DNA of 64,000 bases from Mycolicibacterium iranicum (GCF_014190915.1 NZ_JACHVU010000007.1:62001-126000); one strand, 5' to 3'; counted from the first letter of the stretch, positions 29,741-38,885 are shown. The notes: a model not told the origin generated them from the letters alone. Program-made: numbers and translations.

Positions 29741-30487
29741 CTAGTCCCACTGCCCGAAACTGGGTTTGAGGACGTGGTTGATGTCGACGCCTACACCCGC
29801 CACCGTACGGCTGTCGATCTCCACCTGATGAAGGTGCGCGGCCGGGTGCGCCACCCCGCCCGGCGAGCCCCAGTTGTGCTGCCAGAACCAGGAGCCCAGG
29901 CCGTCCTGAAGTGCCCACTCGATCGTCGTGGAGTTGGCGTAGACGCCGGTGCGCTGGTGCCCCAGCACCCGTTCCCAGCCGCGCAGATACGGCACCACCT
30001 GGCGCTTGTACTGCTCATAGGTGGGGTCGTCGTCGATGGACGCGTACACAGGAGCGCCGACCGGTCCACCCGCGGCGACGTGCAATTGCCAGCCCCGCGT
30101 CGCGTGCTGTATCCCGGCAGGCTCGCCGGGCAGCCAGTCGGCGGTCTCGCCCTTACCGAACTGATAGCAGGAGACGATCTTCATGCCGTGACGGTAGAGA
30201 TCACGCGCCTCGTCCAACTGGATCGGCTTGCCCAGCATCCAGGCCCCGCCGGGGCGCCGGTCGGACACATACCTGATCGCACCCACAGCGCCTGCGGAAC
30301 GGAGATCCTCCGCGCTGAGCACGCCGGCGGCGTAGTCGAGCAGGATGCCGAGGGGCGCCGCCGCGGCCCCGGGCGTGACCGACGCAGGTCCGACACCAGC
30401 CGCCAGGGCACCCAGTCCGAGGACCGCCGGCGCTGCCGCGGCGTATTTGAGCACACGGCGCCGCGACGTCAGGCGATCGTGGGACAC
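29741..30487 (-). CDS. Tat-exported DUF1906 glycosidase-like protein (Rv2525c-like)
   Basis: A 248-residue exported protein. The twin-arginine signal SRRRVLKYAAAAPAVLGLGA (residues 8-27) precedes a TIM-barrel-like DUF1906 domain related to GH25-type enzymes (LGILLDYAAGVLSAEDL, VSCYQFGKGETADWL, APVYASIDDDPTYEQY, TGVYANSTTIEWAL, WFWQHNW). The M. tuberculosis Rv2525c homologue is a Tat substrate whose loss alters beta-lactam susceptibility, pointing to a cell-wall role. TAGTCT lies 7 nt before the GTG start at 30487, so the mRNA is probably leaderless. It stands directly upstream of fas. Confidence 0.92.
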   Translation of the reverse strand: MSHDRLTSRRRVLKYAAAAPAVLGLGALAAGVGPASVTPGAAAAPLGILLDYAAGVLSAEDLRSAGAVGAIRYVSDRRPGGAWMLGKPIQLDEARDLYRHGMKIVSCYQFGKGETADWLPGEPAGIQHATRGWQLHVAAGGPVGAPVYASIDDDPTYEQYKRQVVPYLRGWERVLGHQRTGVYANSTTIEWALQDGLGSWFWQHNWGSPGGVAHPAAHLHQVEIDSRTVAGVGVDINHVLKPSFGQWD

Positions 30488-30589
30488 GCGGCACAGACTA
30501 CGACAGCAGCCCGCGATTTCACGGTGACGCCACAGGTCACATCGCCGACACTTTCGCGAGGGCGGTTTCGGAAGGCCCGCTGCGTGGGA

Positions 30590-31327
30590 CTAGGCGCCGC
30601 GCCGTGGCTCCCACTCGCCGCCCAACAGGATCCCTGCGGTGTAGCCGGCTGCCGAGGTGACCATGTGGCGCCGCGTCGCATGCTCGAAACGGGCCGCCAT
30701 CACCTTCTCGCCCAGGACGCGATAGTCCTGCACCACGCGTCGAATGTCGTCCACCTCGTCGGGTCGCGGCAGGTAGTCGGCGCCGACGCGGGCCTGATAG
30801 AGCTCGGCGAGGCTGCTCACGAATGCTTCGGCGAGATCGTCGACGGACTCCTCGGCAGCCTCCAGGAACCGCAGAAGGGCGCGCACGTACAACACGTGGT
30901 CGGTGGATCGCGCCAGGATGTCGGCGGCGGCACCGTCGGTCATCACGACCTTGCCGCCGACGACGTCGGCCAGGCCGTACTCGACCAGCCGGCGGCCCTC
31001 GATGCTCTGCGGATCGATCGCCACCGAGGTGCCGTCGGCGGGCGCATCCTCCGACGGGCCCAGCACGGCGCGCTGAAGGCCCAGGATGTCGGCCAGGTCG
31101 GCCCCCTGGCGCATGCTCGCGAAGAACTCGGCGATGTGCGCGGAGTTGTAGCCCTTCCGTAGCAGCTGACTGATCGTGTTCAGTTGGGACAGGTGGTAGT
31201 CGTCGTAGAGCGCCGTGCGTCCGACGCGTCGAGGCGGGTCGAGTAGGCCACGCTCGCGATAGGCACGGATGTTCCGAGCACTGACCCCCGATTCCCGCGC
31301 CAGGTCCTCAAGTCGGTATTCAGCCAC
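30590..31327 (-). CDS. MerR-family transcriptional regulator
   Basis: A 245-residue regulator with an N-terminal winged helix (MAEYRLEDLARESGVSARNIRAYRERGLL) and the MerR specificity helices (ISQLLRKGYNSAHIAEFFASM). A larger helical C-terminal part from about residue 90 has no metal-binding cysteines, suggesting an organic or multidrug-type ligand. The start is a GTG with only a weak upstream GTGGGTGA. It is divergent from the MFS transporter 350 bp away, a natural target. The effector is unknown. Confidence 0.88.
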   Translation of the reverse strand: MAEYRLEDLARESGVSARNIRAYRERGLLDPPRRVGRTALYDDYHLSQLNTISQLLRKGYNSAHIAEFFASMRQGADLADILGLQRAVLGPSEDAPADGTSVAIDPQSIEGRRLVEYGLADVVGGKVVMTDGAAADILARSTDHVLYVRALLRFLEAAEESVDDLAEAFVSSLAELYQARVGADYLPRPDEVDDIRRVVQDYRVLGEKVMAARFEHATRRHMVTSAAGYTAGILLGGEWEPRRGA

Positions 31328-31680
31328 GCGCCGTCACCCACAGGTGTTCGACGCGGCGGGCCGGTCCGATGCCGGGGCGGTTCATACACACACTCTAACC
31401 GCCGAACGGCAAGAAGAGCGAAGTATCCCCCCGTGACCGTTGTTCGCGACCGGGAAGATCAATATGACGAGCTATCAGCGGTAATACTGAACACCTAGTC
31501 AATTTATGAACATTGCTGTGCATTTCTAGCCAACTACCTAGCCGCCCTGGACAAAGCGCGGCTGACCCGGGTGTGAGCAAATCGATTGGCGCGGCGAGTG
31601 CGAAGTGCGCGACCATGGAGTCACTTGCTCGTTTCAGCAGGACATTAAGACAAATTGCGTAGATTGTGAGGTGGCCGGTC
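31328..31680. other. intergenic region between MerR regulator and MFS gene
   Basis: 353 bp, more AT-rich than its surroundings (31440-31530, 31620-31665). TAGATT at 31660-31665 is a possible -10 for the MFS gene. I see no clear MerR-type dyad with a 19-20 bp spacer, and no RNA gene or terminator. Confidence 0.45.
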
Positions 31681-32934
31681 GTGCGTCCCTGGATCGTGTG
31701 GGCGACCGGCCTCCTCGCCTACATCGTCGCGGTGTTCGACCGGACCACCCTGGGTGTCTCCGGACTCGCCGCGGCCGACCGGTTCGGCGCAGGCCCCAGC
31801 CTTCTGTCGACATTCGTCGTCCTGCAGGTCGTCGTCTACGCCGGAGCCCAGGTTCCCGCCGGCCTCCTCCTCGACAGGTACGGATCACGCGCCCTGATCG
31901 CGTCCGGCGCGGCGCTGATGGCCACCGGCCAGGTGATCCTGGCGTTCACCGAATCGCTGCCTGTGGCCATCGCCGCGCGCGCTGTCGTCGGTTTGGGCGA
32001 TGCCGTGACCTTCATCTCCGTACTGCGTCTGGTGCCCCACTGGTTCGCGCCGCGGCAGATCCCGGTGGTGACGCAGTTGACCGGCATCGTCGGCCAGCTC
32101 GGACAGGTCCTCTCGGCGGTGCCGTTCCTGGCCGTCCTGTCCGCCGCCGGCTGGTCGACCGCCTATGCGTCGGCTGCGGCGATGGGCGTGCTGTCGATCG
32201 TGCTGACCGTGCTCCTGGTCAAGAACACTCCGGACGGCTCCACGACCACATCGGAGACGATGTCGGTGCGCGAGACCCTCAGCAGCGTGAAGACCGTCTG
32301 GCTGCGTCCCGGTACGCGCCTCGGCTTCTTCACCCACATGGGCACGCAGTTCTCCATCACGGTCTTCGCGCTCATGTGGGGGCTGCCCTATCTGACCGAG
32401 GCGCAGGGACTCTCACCGGGTGTCGCCGGTGCCCTGTTGAGCCTGTCGGTCGTGACCGCGATCGCGTGCGGGGTGCTCATCGGTGTGTTCACCGGGCGCT
32501 ATCCACACCGCCGTTCACGTCTGGTCCTGGCGATCATCGCGAGCAACGCGCTCATCTGGACGGTCGTCCTGGCGTTGCCGGGCCCCGCTCCGCTGTGGTT
32601 GCTCACGGCTCTGGTCGTGGTGATCTCGGTCGGCGGCCCCGGCTCGATGGTCGGATTCGACTTCGCCAGGACCTTCAACACCCGCGCGACGCTGGGAACG
32701 GCGCAGGGCATGGTCAACATGGGCGGCTTCCTGGCGTCCCTGCTGCTGATGCAGGCGATGGGGATGGTCATGGAGGCCGCGGGCGGTATCTCGTTCGAGT
32801 CTTTCCGCGTCGCCCTGACGTTGCAGTACGTGGTGTGGACGATCGCCGTGATCGGCATCCTGATCACCCGCCGGAAAGCGCGCCGTCAACTCGCCAAGGA
32901 CGACCGCTTCCTGCTCGAAGACGTCACGAGGTAG
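31681..32934 (+). CDS. MFS transporter
   Basis: A 417-residue protein with 12 predicted helices (WIVWATGLLAYIVAVFDRTTLG in helix 1 and GLLLDRYGSRALIASGAALMA around the conserved MFS loop 2-3). It resembles sugar-phosphate/antiporter-type or aromatic-acid MFS permeases. The GTG at 31681 (MRPWIVWATG) is chosen over the GTG at 31666 because AGGTGG (31669-31674) is 6 nt upstream of it. Its 3' end overlaps the convergent LtrA gene by 11 bp. Substrate unknown; the MerR regulator is divergent. Confidence 0.85.
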   Translation: MRPWIVWATGLLAYIVAVFDRTTLGVSGLAAADRFGAGPSLLSTFVVLQVVVYAGAQVPAGLLLDRYGSRALIASGAALMATGQVILAFTESLPVAIAARAVVGLGDAVTFISVLRLVPHWFAPRQIPVVTQLTGIVGQLGQVLSAVPFLAVLSAAGWSTAYASAAAMGVLSIVLTVLLVKNTPDGSTTTSETMSVRETLSSVKTVWLRPGTRLGFFTHMGTQFSITVFALMWGLPYLTEAQGLSPGVAGALLSLSVVTAIACGVLIGVFTGRYPHRRSRLVLAIIASNALIWTVVLALPGPAPLWLLTALVVVISVGGPGSMVGFDFARTFNTRATLGTAQGMVNMGGFLASLLLMQAMGMVMEAAGGISFESFRVALTLQYVVWTIAVIGILITRRKARRQLAKDDRFLLEDVTR

Positions 32935-34189
32935 TCCCGGTGGTGGCGGCGACCGCCGCGGCCGCGTGCCTGTGCCCCACGAGTTCGTACCCGACGACGG
33001 AGACGACGGGCGCCAGCGTGACCACCAGGAGGCAGTTGGCCATCGATATCCCGTTGGCCGCCAACAGCACCGCCACCCCGAGCACCGCTCCCGTCAGGAC
33101 CGTCAGCAGCAGGTGGAACCGCACCACCCTGTGCGCCATCGACGCATAGAGCCCGTACACCGTCAGGATGTAGATCCCGACCGGAAGCACGACGCTGAGC
33201 ACGGTCGCCGTGGACGACAGCTCCGAGTGATGCTCGATGTAATAGGCCGCCGCGTGCAGTCCTGCGCCCGTCGCCACGATCGAGGCGAACAGGATGATGT
33301 GCAGATATCCGAAGGAGAAGGAGCGCTCGCGGCGGGCGTGCAGGATGTCGGCCTGCGGCAGCACGAAATACGTCCACCACATGCCGAACGTGAGCCCCAT
33401 GCCGGCGACGGCGACGAAGACCGCCTCCACCGACCAGCCCTGAGCCTCGACCACCGCGCTCAGTGAGGCGACCGTACCGACCACCCCTTCGCCCAGGGCG
33501 ATGATCGTGAACAGCCCATAGCGTTCCACGATGTGGTGGGCGTGCCACGGGGTTCCGCCCTGTCTCCCCTCGGCGATTCTGGGGCCCATCATCTCGACGA
33601 GCACCAGCGCCAGCACGATCGCGACGGTCACGGGCACCGAGGTGTGCACGAAAATCGCGACGACCCAGCCGATCTGGGCGACGGTGATCCACAGCGCGTA
33701 AGTGAGGCAGGCGCGGCGACGTTCGGGATCCTGCCGGGCAGCGCGCAGCCACTGCGCGACCATCGCGACGCGCATGACCACGTACCCGGCGACGACCACG
33801 ACGTTGTCGACATGCCCGCCGTGCTCGATCGAGGCGTACATCTGCGGCAATCCGAGGGCCAGGATGATCACGCCGACCATCTGCACCATGGTCGTCAGCC
33901 GGTAGATCCAGTCATCGGTGTCGTAGGCCGAGGCGAACCAGCTGAAATTGATCCACGCCCAGCACACCGCGAACATCGCGAAGAAGAAGCCTGCTAGTCC
34001 GGCAGTGACGTGCCCCTCGGCCAGCAGATGGGCGAACTGTGAGGCCGCGATGCCGAACGCCACGACGAACGTCAGATCGAAGAGCAGCTCCAGCGGGGTC
34101 GCGGCGCGTCCCGTCTCGTGGGGATCCCGTCCGGTCATCCGCCGGATCCGGTGCAACTGACCTACCGGTCGATACGGTTGCTCGCTCAC
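32924..34189 (-). CDS. low-temperature-requirement A (LtrA) family membrane protein
   Basis: A 421-residue polytopic protein. The LtrA family hallmark TPLELLFDLTFVVAFGIAASQFAHL is near residue 28, followed by about ten hydrophobic helices with FFAMFAVCWAWINFSWFASAYDTDDW and ERYGLFTIIALGEGVVGTVASL. The family is named from Listeria and is widespread in actinobacteria, but its biochemical role is not established. The GTG at 34189 follows AAAGGGGCG. It is divergent from the IspD-like gene at 34251. Confidence 0.85.
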   Translation of the reverse strand: MSEQPYRPVGQLHRIRRMTGRDPHETGRAATPLELLFDLTFVVAFGIAASQFAHLLAEGHVTAGLAGFFFAMFAVCWAWINFSWFASAYDTDDWIYRLTTMVQMVGVIILALGLPQMYASIEHGGHVDNVVVVAGYVVMRVAMVAQWLRAARQDPERRRACLTYALWITVAQIGWVVAIFVHTSVPVTVAIVLALVLVEMMGPRIAEGRQGGTPWHAHHIVERYGLFTIIALGEGVVGTVASLSAVVEAQGWSVEAVFVAVAGMGLTFGMWWTYFVLPQADILHARRERSFSFGYLHIILFASIVATGAGLHAAAYYIEHHSELSSTATVLSVVLPVGIYILTVYGLYASMAHRVVRFHLLLTVLTGAVLGVAVLLAANGISMANCLLVVTLAPVVSVVGYELVGHRHAAAAVAATTGTTS

Positions 34190-34250
34190 GGGTCGCCCCT
34201 TTCGTCTGCCCGGCAGAGCGTAGCCGCGCCGCCGCGATAAGGTTCGCGGC

Positions 34251-34967
34251 ATGGTGGCGGTCGGTGTGGTGTTGGCCGCCGGCCTCGGCACCCGGGTCGG
34301 GGCGGACGGCAACAAGGCCTATCTGCCGCTGGCCGGTCGCCCCATGATGGTGTGGTCGCTGGAGACCCTGACGCAGCTCACCGAGGTGTCGCGGACCATC
34401 CTGGTGTTCCGGCGGGGCGAGTACACCCTCGCCCGCGACGCCGTGCACCGCGAAATAGGTTCGCAGACGGTGGAATTCGTCGAAGGTGGCGACACCCGGC
34501 ACGGCTCGGAGACCAACGTCGTCGACTATTTGGCCGCCGACATCGAGTCCGGCGACATCGACGTCGTGGCCATCCACGACGCTGCGCGACCACTGGCCGG
34601 GCCCGAGATGTTCCGCGAAGCGATCGCGCTGGCGCGGGTGAGCGGCGGCGCGCTGCCGTCGCTGGCTGTGAGAAATCTCGCCGTGTCCGACGGCGCCCGA
34701 CTCAGCCCTGCCCCGGGCGGCGCGGGCGTGGTCCGCGTGCAGACGCCCCAGGCGTTCCGAGCCCCTGAACTGCTGCACGCCTACCGTCGCGCCGAGCGCG
34801 ACGGATTCGAAGGCACCGACACCTCCTCGTGCGTCGAGCGCTACACCGATGTGCGGGTGCAGACCTTCGGCGGCCGCGCCGCCAACCTCAAGGTGACCTA
34901 TGCGCGGGACGTTGCGGTCGCCGAGCAGCTTCTCCTCGACCGAACAGGTCCCCCGACCGGGCGATGA
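34251..34967 (+). CDS. IspD/TarI-like cytidylyltransferase homologue 1
   Basis: A 238-residue nucleotidyltransferase-fold protein. The CTP-binding loop is intact (VVLAAGLGTRVGADGNKAYLPLAGRP), as are IHDAARPL, RVQTPQAF and TDTSSCVER. However the family PVxDTIK motif is replaced by LAVRNLAVSDG. It probably binds CTP, but MEP or ribitol-phosphate activity is unproven. TAAGGT ends 7 nt before the ATG and there is no Shine-Dalgarno, fitting a leaderless start. Its last 80 bp overlap the convergent homologue. It is not necessarily the essential IspD, which lies elsewhere in mycobacteria (Rv3582c in M. tuberculosis). Confidence 0.82.
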   Translation: MVAVGVVLAAGLGTRVGADGNKAYLPLAGRPMMVWSLETLTQLTEVSRTILVFRRGEYTLARDAVHREIGSQTVEFVEGGDTRHGSETNVVDYLAADIESGDIDVVAIHDAARPLAGPEMFREAIALARVSGGALPSLAVRNLAVSDGARLSPAPGGAGVVRVQTPQAFRAPELLHAYRRAERDGFEGTDTSSCVERYTDVRVQTFGGRAANLKVTYARDVAVAEQLLLDRTGPPTGR

Positions 34968-35622
34968 CTGCGGCGAGATAGTCCGCGTCGGCGGGCAGGT
35001 CGATGCTCGCGACGTCGGTGTCGCCGTCGACCACGGTCACCGGTAGTTCCGCCGACACCGCGGCGGCCAGATCGTCGGCGTCGCCACCCGGTTCCGGCTC
35101 GGCGGCCGCAGCAAGCACCCGGGACATTGCGGCGGCAGTGAATCCCCGCGGGAACTGCACCGTGCGCAGCGGGCTGCGGTCCACCGTGGCGGTCACGCGT
35201 CCGGCGTCGTCGACCACCTTGATGCTGTCGGTGACGGGGCAGACGGGCAGAGCGACCTCGGCTCCGTCCTGCAGTGCCGCCACCACCCGACCCAGGACTC
35301 CGGGGGCGATGAGTGGCCACGCCAGGTCATGGACGAGGACGGTTTCGGTGGGGGCGACCGCACGCAGCCCGGCGACGAGGCAGTGGGCGCGCCCTCCCGG
35401 CGCGTCGGCGATCACGACGGGTACCTCCGCGAAACCGTGCGCCCGCAGGTCCTCCCCCACGTCGCGGGCCAGCGGGTCGGCCGCAGCGACCACCACGTCG
35501 CCGCGGGTCTGCAGTGCTTCGACAATGCGCGCCAGCGTCGACCGTCCGGCGACGGAGGTGAACACCGCCTCGCGACGCTGCAGAAACTCCGCCGGAACGG
35601 GCAGGATGGCCGTCACAGTCAC
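34888..35622 (-). CDS. IspD-like cytidylyltransferase homologue 2 (degenerate CTP loop)
   Basis: A 244-residue homologue of the same fold. It keeps PVTDSIKVV and much of the core (VLVHDLAWPLIAP) but lacks the AAGxGxR loop at its N-terminus (AILPVPAEFLQRREAVF), and QTPQ is changed to QFPRGF. It starts at GTG 35622, with TACCCT 8 nt upstream. It is convergent with homologue 1 and overlaps it 3' by 80 bp. As it stands it should bind nucleotide poorly; a regulatory or heterodimeric role with homologue 1 is possible. Confidence 0.75.
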   Translation of the reverse strand: MTVTAILPVPAEFLQRREAVFTSVAGRSTLARIVEALQTRGDVVVAAADPLARDVGEDLRAHGFAEVPVVIADAPGGRAHCLVAGLRAVAPTETVLVHDLAWPLIAPGVLGRVVAALQDGAEVALPVCPVTDSIKVVDDAGRVTATVDRSPLRTVQFPRGFTAAAMSRVLAAAAEPEPGGDADDLAAAVSAELPVTVVDGDTDVASIDLPADADYLAAVIARSGDLFGRGEAARRPQRPAHRSP

Positions 35623-35642
35623 GGCGACCGAGGGTATACGCC

Positions 35643-36362
35643 CTAGACGGGGTCGAACGATTCGATCAGCCAGGTGCCGTCGATCTTCGTCAGGCCGATC
35701 TTGACGCTGCTCGCGGCGAACGCGCCGTCGGGGTTTTCCTTGCTCGTGGTGGTCTGGTTGATGAACACCAGGACCTCAGCGGAGTCGGGCTCGATGTCGG
35801 CGACGGCCGCGCGGACCACGGAGGCGGCGGTCTTGACCGCCTTCTCCTTCGCCGCGGGCGTGACGATCTGCTCGGTGAACTGGGTGTAGTACGACAGGAA
35901 ATCGCCGGTCAGCTTCGATTTGGCGTTGGCGAAATCCTGGTCCAGGCTCTCCGGCGAATACGAGAGCAACGCGATGGTGCCTGTCTTCGCGGCATCGAGG
36001 GCGACCTGGGCGGCTGCCGGGTCGGTCTCCCGGTCGGGGCGGTAGTCGTTGAAGTACAGCCAGGCGGCCAGGCCCGCAGATCCGAGCAACGCAACAGCCA
36101 AGATGCTGGCCGTCACCAACGTGCGGACGCGCCCCGCACGCTTCCTCGCGGGCTTCGTGGGGGGCGCCTCCTCGGTGGAGGCGGCATCTGCGGCGTCGGT
36201 CTCCGTGATCTCGGTTCCCGTCGCGTCGCTGTCCTTCACCTCGGCGGTGTCGGCCGCGGGGGTGTCGGACTCGGCCGCGGGGGCGTCGGACTCGGCCATC
36301 TCCGCCTCGGCGACCTCGGTCTCGGCGGTGTCAGGGTCGACGTTGCGGTCGTTCTCGCTCAC
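35643..36362 (-). CDS. Mce-associated membrane protein (Mam/Mas type) 2
   Basis: A 239-residue protein. About 80 residues of acidic Ala/Glu/Asp-rich cytoplasmic sequence (AETEVAEAEMAESDAPAAE) and a basic segment KPARKRAGRVR lead into one transmembrane helix (TLVTASILAVALLGSAGLAAWLYF). An NTF2-like exported domain follows (LLSYSPESLDQDFANAKSKLTGDFLSYY, DSAEVLVFINQTT, WLIESFDPV). This is the architecture of the Mce-associated proteins normally encoded just after mceF. It overlaps its partner by 4 bp (ATGA). Confidence 0.88.
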   Translation of the reverse strand: MSENDRNVDPDTAETEVAEAEMAESDAPAAESDTPAADTAEVKDSDATGTEITETDAADAASTEEAPPTKPARKRAGRVRTLVTASILAVALLGSAGLAAWLYFNDYRPDRETDPAAAQVALDAAKTGTIALLSYSPESLDQDFANAKSKLTGDFLSYYTQFTEQIVTPAAKEKAVKTAASVVRAAVADIEPDSAEVLVFINQTTTSKENPDGAFAASSVKIGLTKIDGTWLIESFDPV

Positions 36363-37264
36363 GGCACGAACTCGACTTTCGCCATCTTGATCTGTCCGTC
36401 CTCACGTTCGAGGCTCACGGCCAGGCGCCAGGTGCGGGGCTCCTGATTGGCGCCGGCGGTGTTGGTGACCCGCGAGGATGCCGCGACGAGTACCTCTGCC
36501 TTGTCGTCGGTCATCGACTCGACTGCGGTGGAGTTGACCGTCACCTCGGTGACGACCTTCGAATCCTGGGCGACCTTCACGAAATCCGCTGCCTGCGATT
36601 CGAAGTCACTCTTGAACTGACCGGTTGAGTTGTCGATGATGCGTTGCACGTCGGCCTGGGCGTTGTTGAAGTCCAACGACATCAAGGTGACGACACTCTG
36701 GCGCGCGGCCGCGGAGTACTCGGCATTCTGCTGGCGCACCTTGTCGGCCTCGCGGTGGCTCCAGATCATGAAGCCGCTGACGCCGAGCAGCCCCAGCGTG
36801 CACAGCACGACCACGACGGCCGCGACCGCCTTCCAGCTCGGGAGGGGGATCCGGCGCCTGCGCTTGGGGGCCGGCGCGTTCAGCAACTCGTTATCCGGAG
36901 CTGTGCCGTCCGGAGCCTCGTCGTCGACTGCGCCGTCGAGGTCGAGGGCCTCTTCGGTGTCTGCGCCGCCGGCCGGCGAGGTGTCGGCGTCGACCACTGC
37001 CGATGCGGTCGGCCCCGCTGCGGATTCCGCGGTGTCTGCGGCCGGCTCGGCGACGTCGGCGGCGAGGGCCTGACGGCGCAACCGCGCCGCCCGTGCCCGC
37101 GCTCGGGCGGCGGCTGCCAGCGCGTCGGCCTCGGCGGCTTCGGCCTCGGCTTCCTCTGCCAGAGCCTTGGCCTGTTCGGCGTCGGGAACCCGATCAGGAT
37201 CCACGGTCGATTCTTCGACGCGATCGGCGTCGATCACCGAGTCGCGGCGCCTGAAAGACGGCAC
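36359..37264 (-). CDS. Mce-associated membrane protein (Mam/Mas type) 1
   Basis: A 301-residue partner with a long Ala/Glu/Arg-rich coiled-coil-like N-terminus (AKALAEEAEAEAAEADALAAAARARARA), a transmembrane helix near residue 160 (AVAAVVVVLCTLGLLGVSGFMIW) and an exported NTF2-like domain (VVTLMSLDFNNAQADVQRIIDNSTGQF). The GTG at 37264 (MPSFRRRDSV) has AAGGAGG 5 nt upstream. In other mce loci these genes follow mceF; here they are about 13 kb from the mce operon. They probably stabilise or assist the lipid-transport complex. Confidence 0.88.
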   Translation of the reverse strand: MPSFRRRDSVIDADRVEESTVDPDRVPDAEQAKALAEEAEAEAAEADALAAAARARARAARLRRQALAADVAEPAADTAESAAGPTASAVVDADTSPAGGADTEEALDLDGAVDDEAPDGTAPDNELLNAPAPKRRRRIPLPSWKAVAAVVVVLCTLGLLGVSGFMIWSHREADKVRQQNAEYSAAARQSVVTLMSLDFNNAQADVQRIIDNSTGQFKSDFESQAADFVKVAQDSKVVTEVTVNSTAVESMTDDKAEVLVAASSRVTNTAGANQEPRTWRLAVSLEREDGQIKMAKVEFVP

Positions 37265-37328
37265 ACCGACCTCCTTATCTGCTGTGTGGGCACGATCCTG
37301 CAACGAGAACGTCATTCTTCTTTTTTGC

Positions 37329-37346
37329 GTATCGTATTCACGATAC
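37329..37346. promoter_or_regulatory. palindromic operator upstream of the mam genes
   Basis: GTATCGTATTCACGATAC is a perfect 7-4-7 inverted repeat, 65 bp before the mam1 start. On the minus strand it contains TACGAT as a candidate -10. The minus-strand core GAATACGAT is also present in the amidohydrolase promoter at 40095-40109, so the two may answer to the same regulator. Confidence 0.5.
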
Positions 37347-37412
37347 CCCTGTCCGCTACGTTCGGACGCGAGGTCTGTCTGCGGAAATGGGATTCACCCG
37401 CTGTGCGTCCGC

Positions 37413-38885
37413 TCAGCGTTGCAGGTTCTGCAGCTTGTCTTTCATCACCTTGCCGGTGGCGTTCAACGGCAACTCGTCGAGGAACTCTACATACCGTGGC
37501 ACCTTGAAACCGGCCATTCGGTCGCGACACCAGGCGATCAGACCCTCGGCGCTGAGCTGACCACCGCCGTGACCGGCGTGGCGTTGCGCGACGATGAAGG
37601 CTTTGCCGACCTGGCCCAGGCGTTCGTCGGGCACGCCGATCACGGCCGCCTGTGCGACGTCGGGATGCTCGAGCAGGAAGCCCTCGATCTCGGCGGGGTA
37701 GGCATTGAAGCCGCCGACGATGAACATGTCCTTCTTGCGTCCGACGATCCGGAGCCGGCCCGCGTCGTCGACCGTGCCGAGATCGCCGGTGTGCAGCCAG
37801 CCGTCGGCGTCGATCGTCTCCGCGGTGGCCGCGGGGTCGTCGAGGTAGCCCTGCATCACGGTGTAGCCGCGGACCAGCACCTCGCCGTCGGCGGCGATCC
37901 GCATCTCCACCCCGTCGCAGGCCACCCCCGCGGTGGTGGCGATGTCCTCGAACGAATCTCCGGGCCGCGACAACGTGACGGTGCCCGCCTCGGTGAGCCC
38001 GTACCCGGTCGCCAGCGTCTGGAACGGCAGTTCTTCGTGCACCCGCCGGATGAGCTCGACGGGGATGTCCGCGGCGCCGGTCACGCCGGCCCGCAGGGTG
38101 GCCAAGGTGGACTTGTCCTCGACGCCCAGCAGCGAGTGGTAGAGCGTCGGCGGCCCGGGCAGCATCGTGATGCGTTCCTCGGCAATCAATTCCACCACGC
38201 GGTCGACATCGAACACCGGGACGGGAAGCATGGTCGCGCCCCGGATGAAGGACGCGATCAGACCGGCCTTGTACCCGAAGGTGTGGAAGTACGGATTGAC
38301 CATCAGATAGCGGTCACCCTCACGCAGGTCGGCGAGGTCGCACCATTCTTCGTACAGCCGGAGGTTCTGCTGGTGGTTCATCATCACCCCTTTGGGGCGA
38401 CCGGTGGTGCCCGAGGTGAAGATGATGTCGGAGATGTCCGTGCTCTCCAGCGGACAGGCGAAAGGCGTTCCGCTGGACAGGAAGTCGGATTTCAGATCGA
38501 TGACGGGCACGCCACCGGGCGCCGTGTACTCGACGCCGAGAAAACCCTGTTGGACGAGGACCGCCTTGGCGCCGCTGCGGGCGATGATGTCGCCCGCCTC
38601 GTCCGCCTTGAACCTCGTGTTGACCGGCACCAGCACCCCGCCGGCGGTGAGCAGACCGAACGCCGCGATGATCCATTCGACGCTGTTGGGCGCCCAGACC
38701 GCCGCGCGGTCGCCCTTGCTGATCCCCAGCTCGGCGAACGCACCTGCGGCGCAACTGATCCGATCGACCAACTCGGTGAAGGACAGACGCAGCGGACCGT
38801 CGACGACAGCTTCTGCGTCGCCGAAACGGTCCGCCGCGCTGGCGACCAACTCGGGGATGGTCGCCCAACGACTCCGGTACGTCAC
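37413..38885 (-). CDS. acyl-CoA synthetase, FadD3-like AMP-binding enzyme
   Basis: A 490-residue adenylate-forming ligase. The P-loop motif is DIIFTSGTTGRPKGVMM, with ATGYGLTEAG, WLHTGDLGTVDDAGRLRIVGRKKDMFIVGGFN (hinge) and the catalytic lysine region LPLNATGKVMKDKL at the end. It activates a carboxylic acid to its CoA ester via acyl-AMP. The overall resemblance is to FadD3, which activates a steroid-ring propionate in mycobacteria, but this is a family-level likeness only. It overlaps the upstream amidohydrolase gene by 4 bp. Confidence 0.88.
   Translation of the reverse strand: MTYRSRWATIPELVASAADRFGDAEAVVDGPLRLSFTELVDRISCAAGAFAELGISKGDRAAVWAPNSVEWIIAAFGLLTAGGVLVPVNTRFKADEAGDIIARSGAKAVLVQQGFLGVEYTAPGGVPVIDLKSDFLSSGTPFACPLESTDISDIIFTSGTTGRPKGVMMNHQQNLRLYEEWCDLADLREGDRYLMVNPYFHTFGYKAGLIASFIRGATMLPVPVFDVDRVVELIAEERITMLPGPPTLYHSLLGVEDKSTLATLRAGVTGAADIPVELIRRVHEELPFQTLATGYGLTEAGTVTLSRPGDSFEDIATTAGVACDGVEMRIAADGEVLVRGYTVMQGYLDDPAATAETIDADGWLHTGDLGTVDDAGRLRIVGRKKDMFIVGGFNAYPAEIEGFLLEHPDVAQAAVIGVPDERLGQVGKAFIVAQRHAGHGGGQLSAEGLIAWCRDRMAGFKVPRYVEFLDELPLNATGKVMKDKLQNLQR

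Noticed and set aside
31395..31616. A 73-codon minus-strand frame between the MerR and MFS genes
   Set aside because: There is no start signal or family, and the region is AT-richer and looks like promoter DNA.
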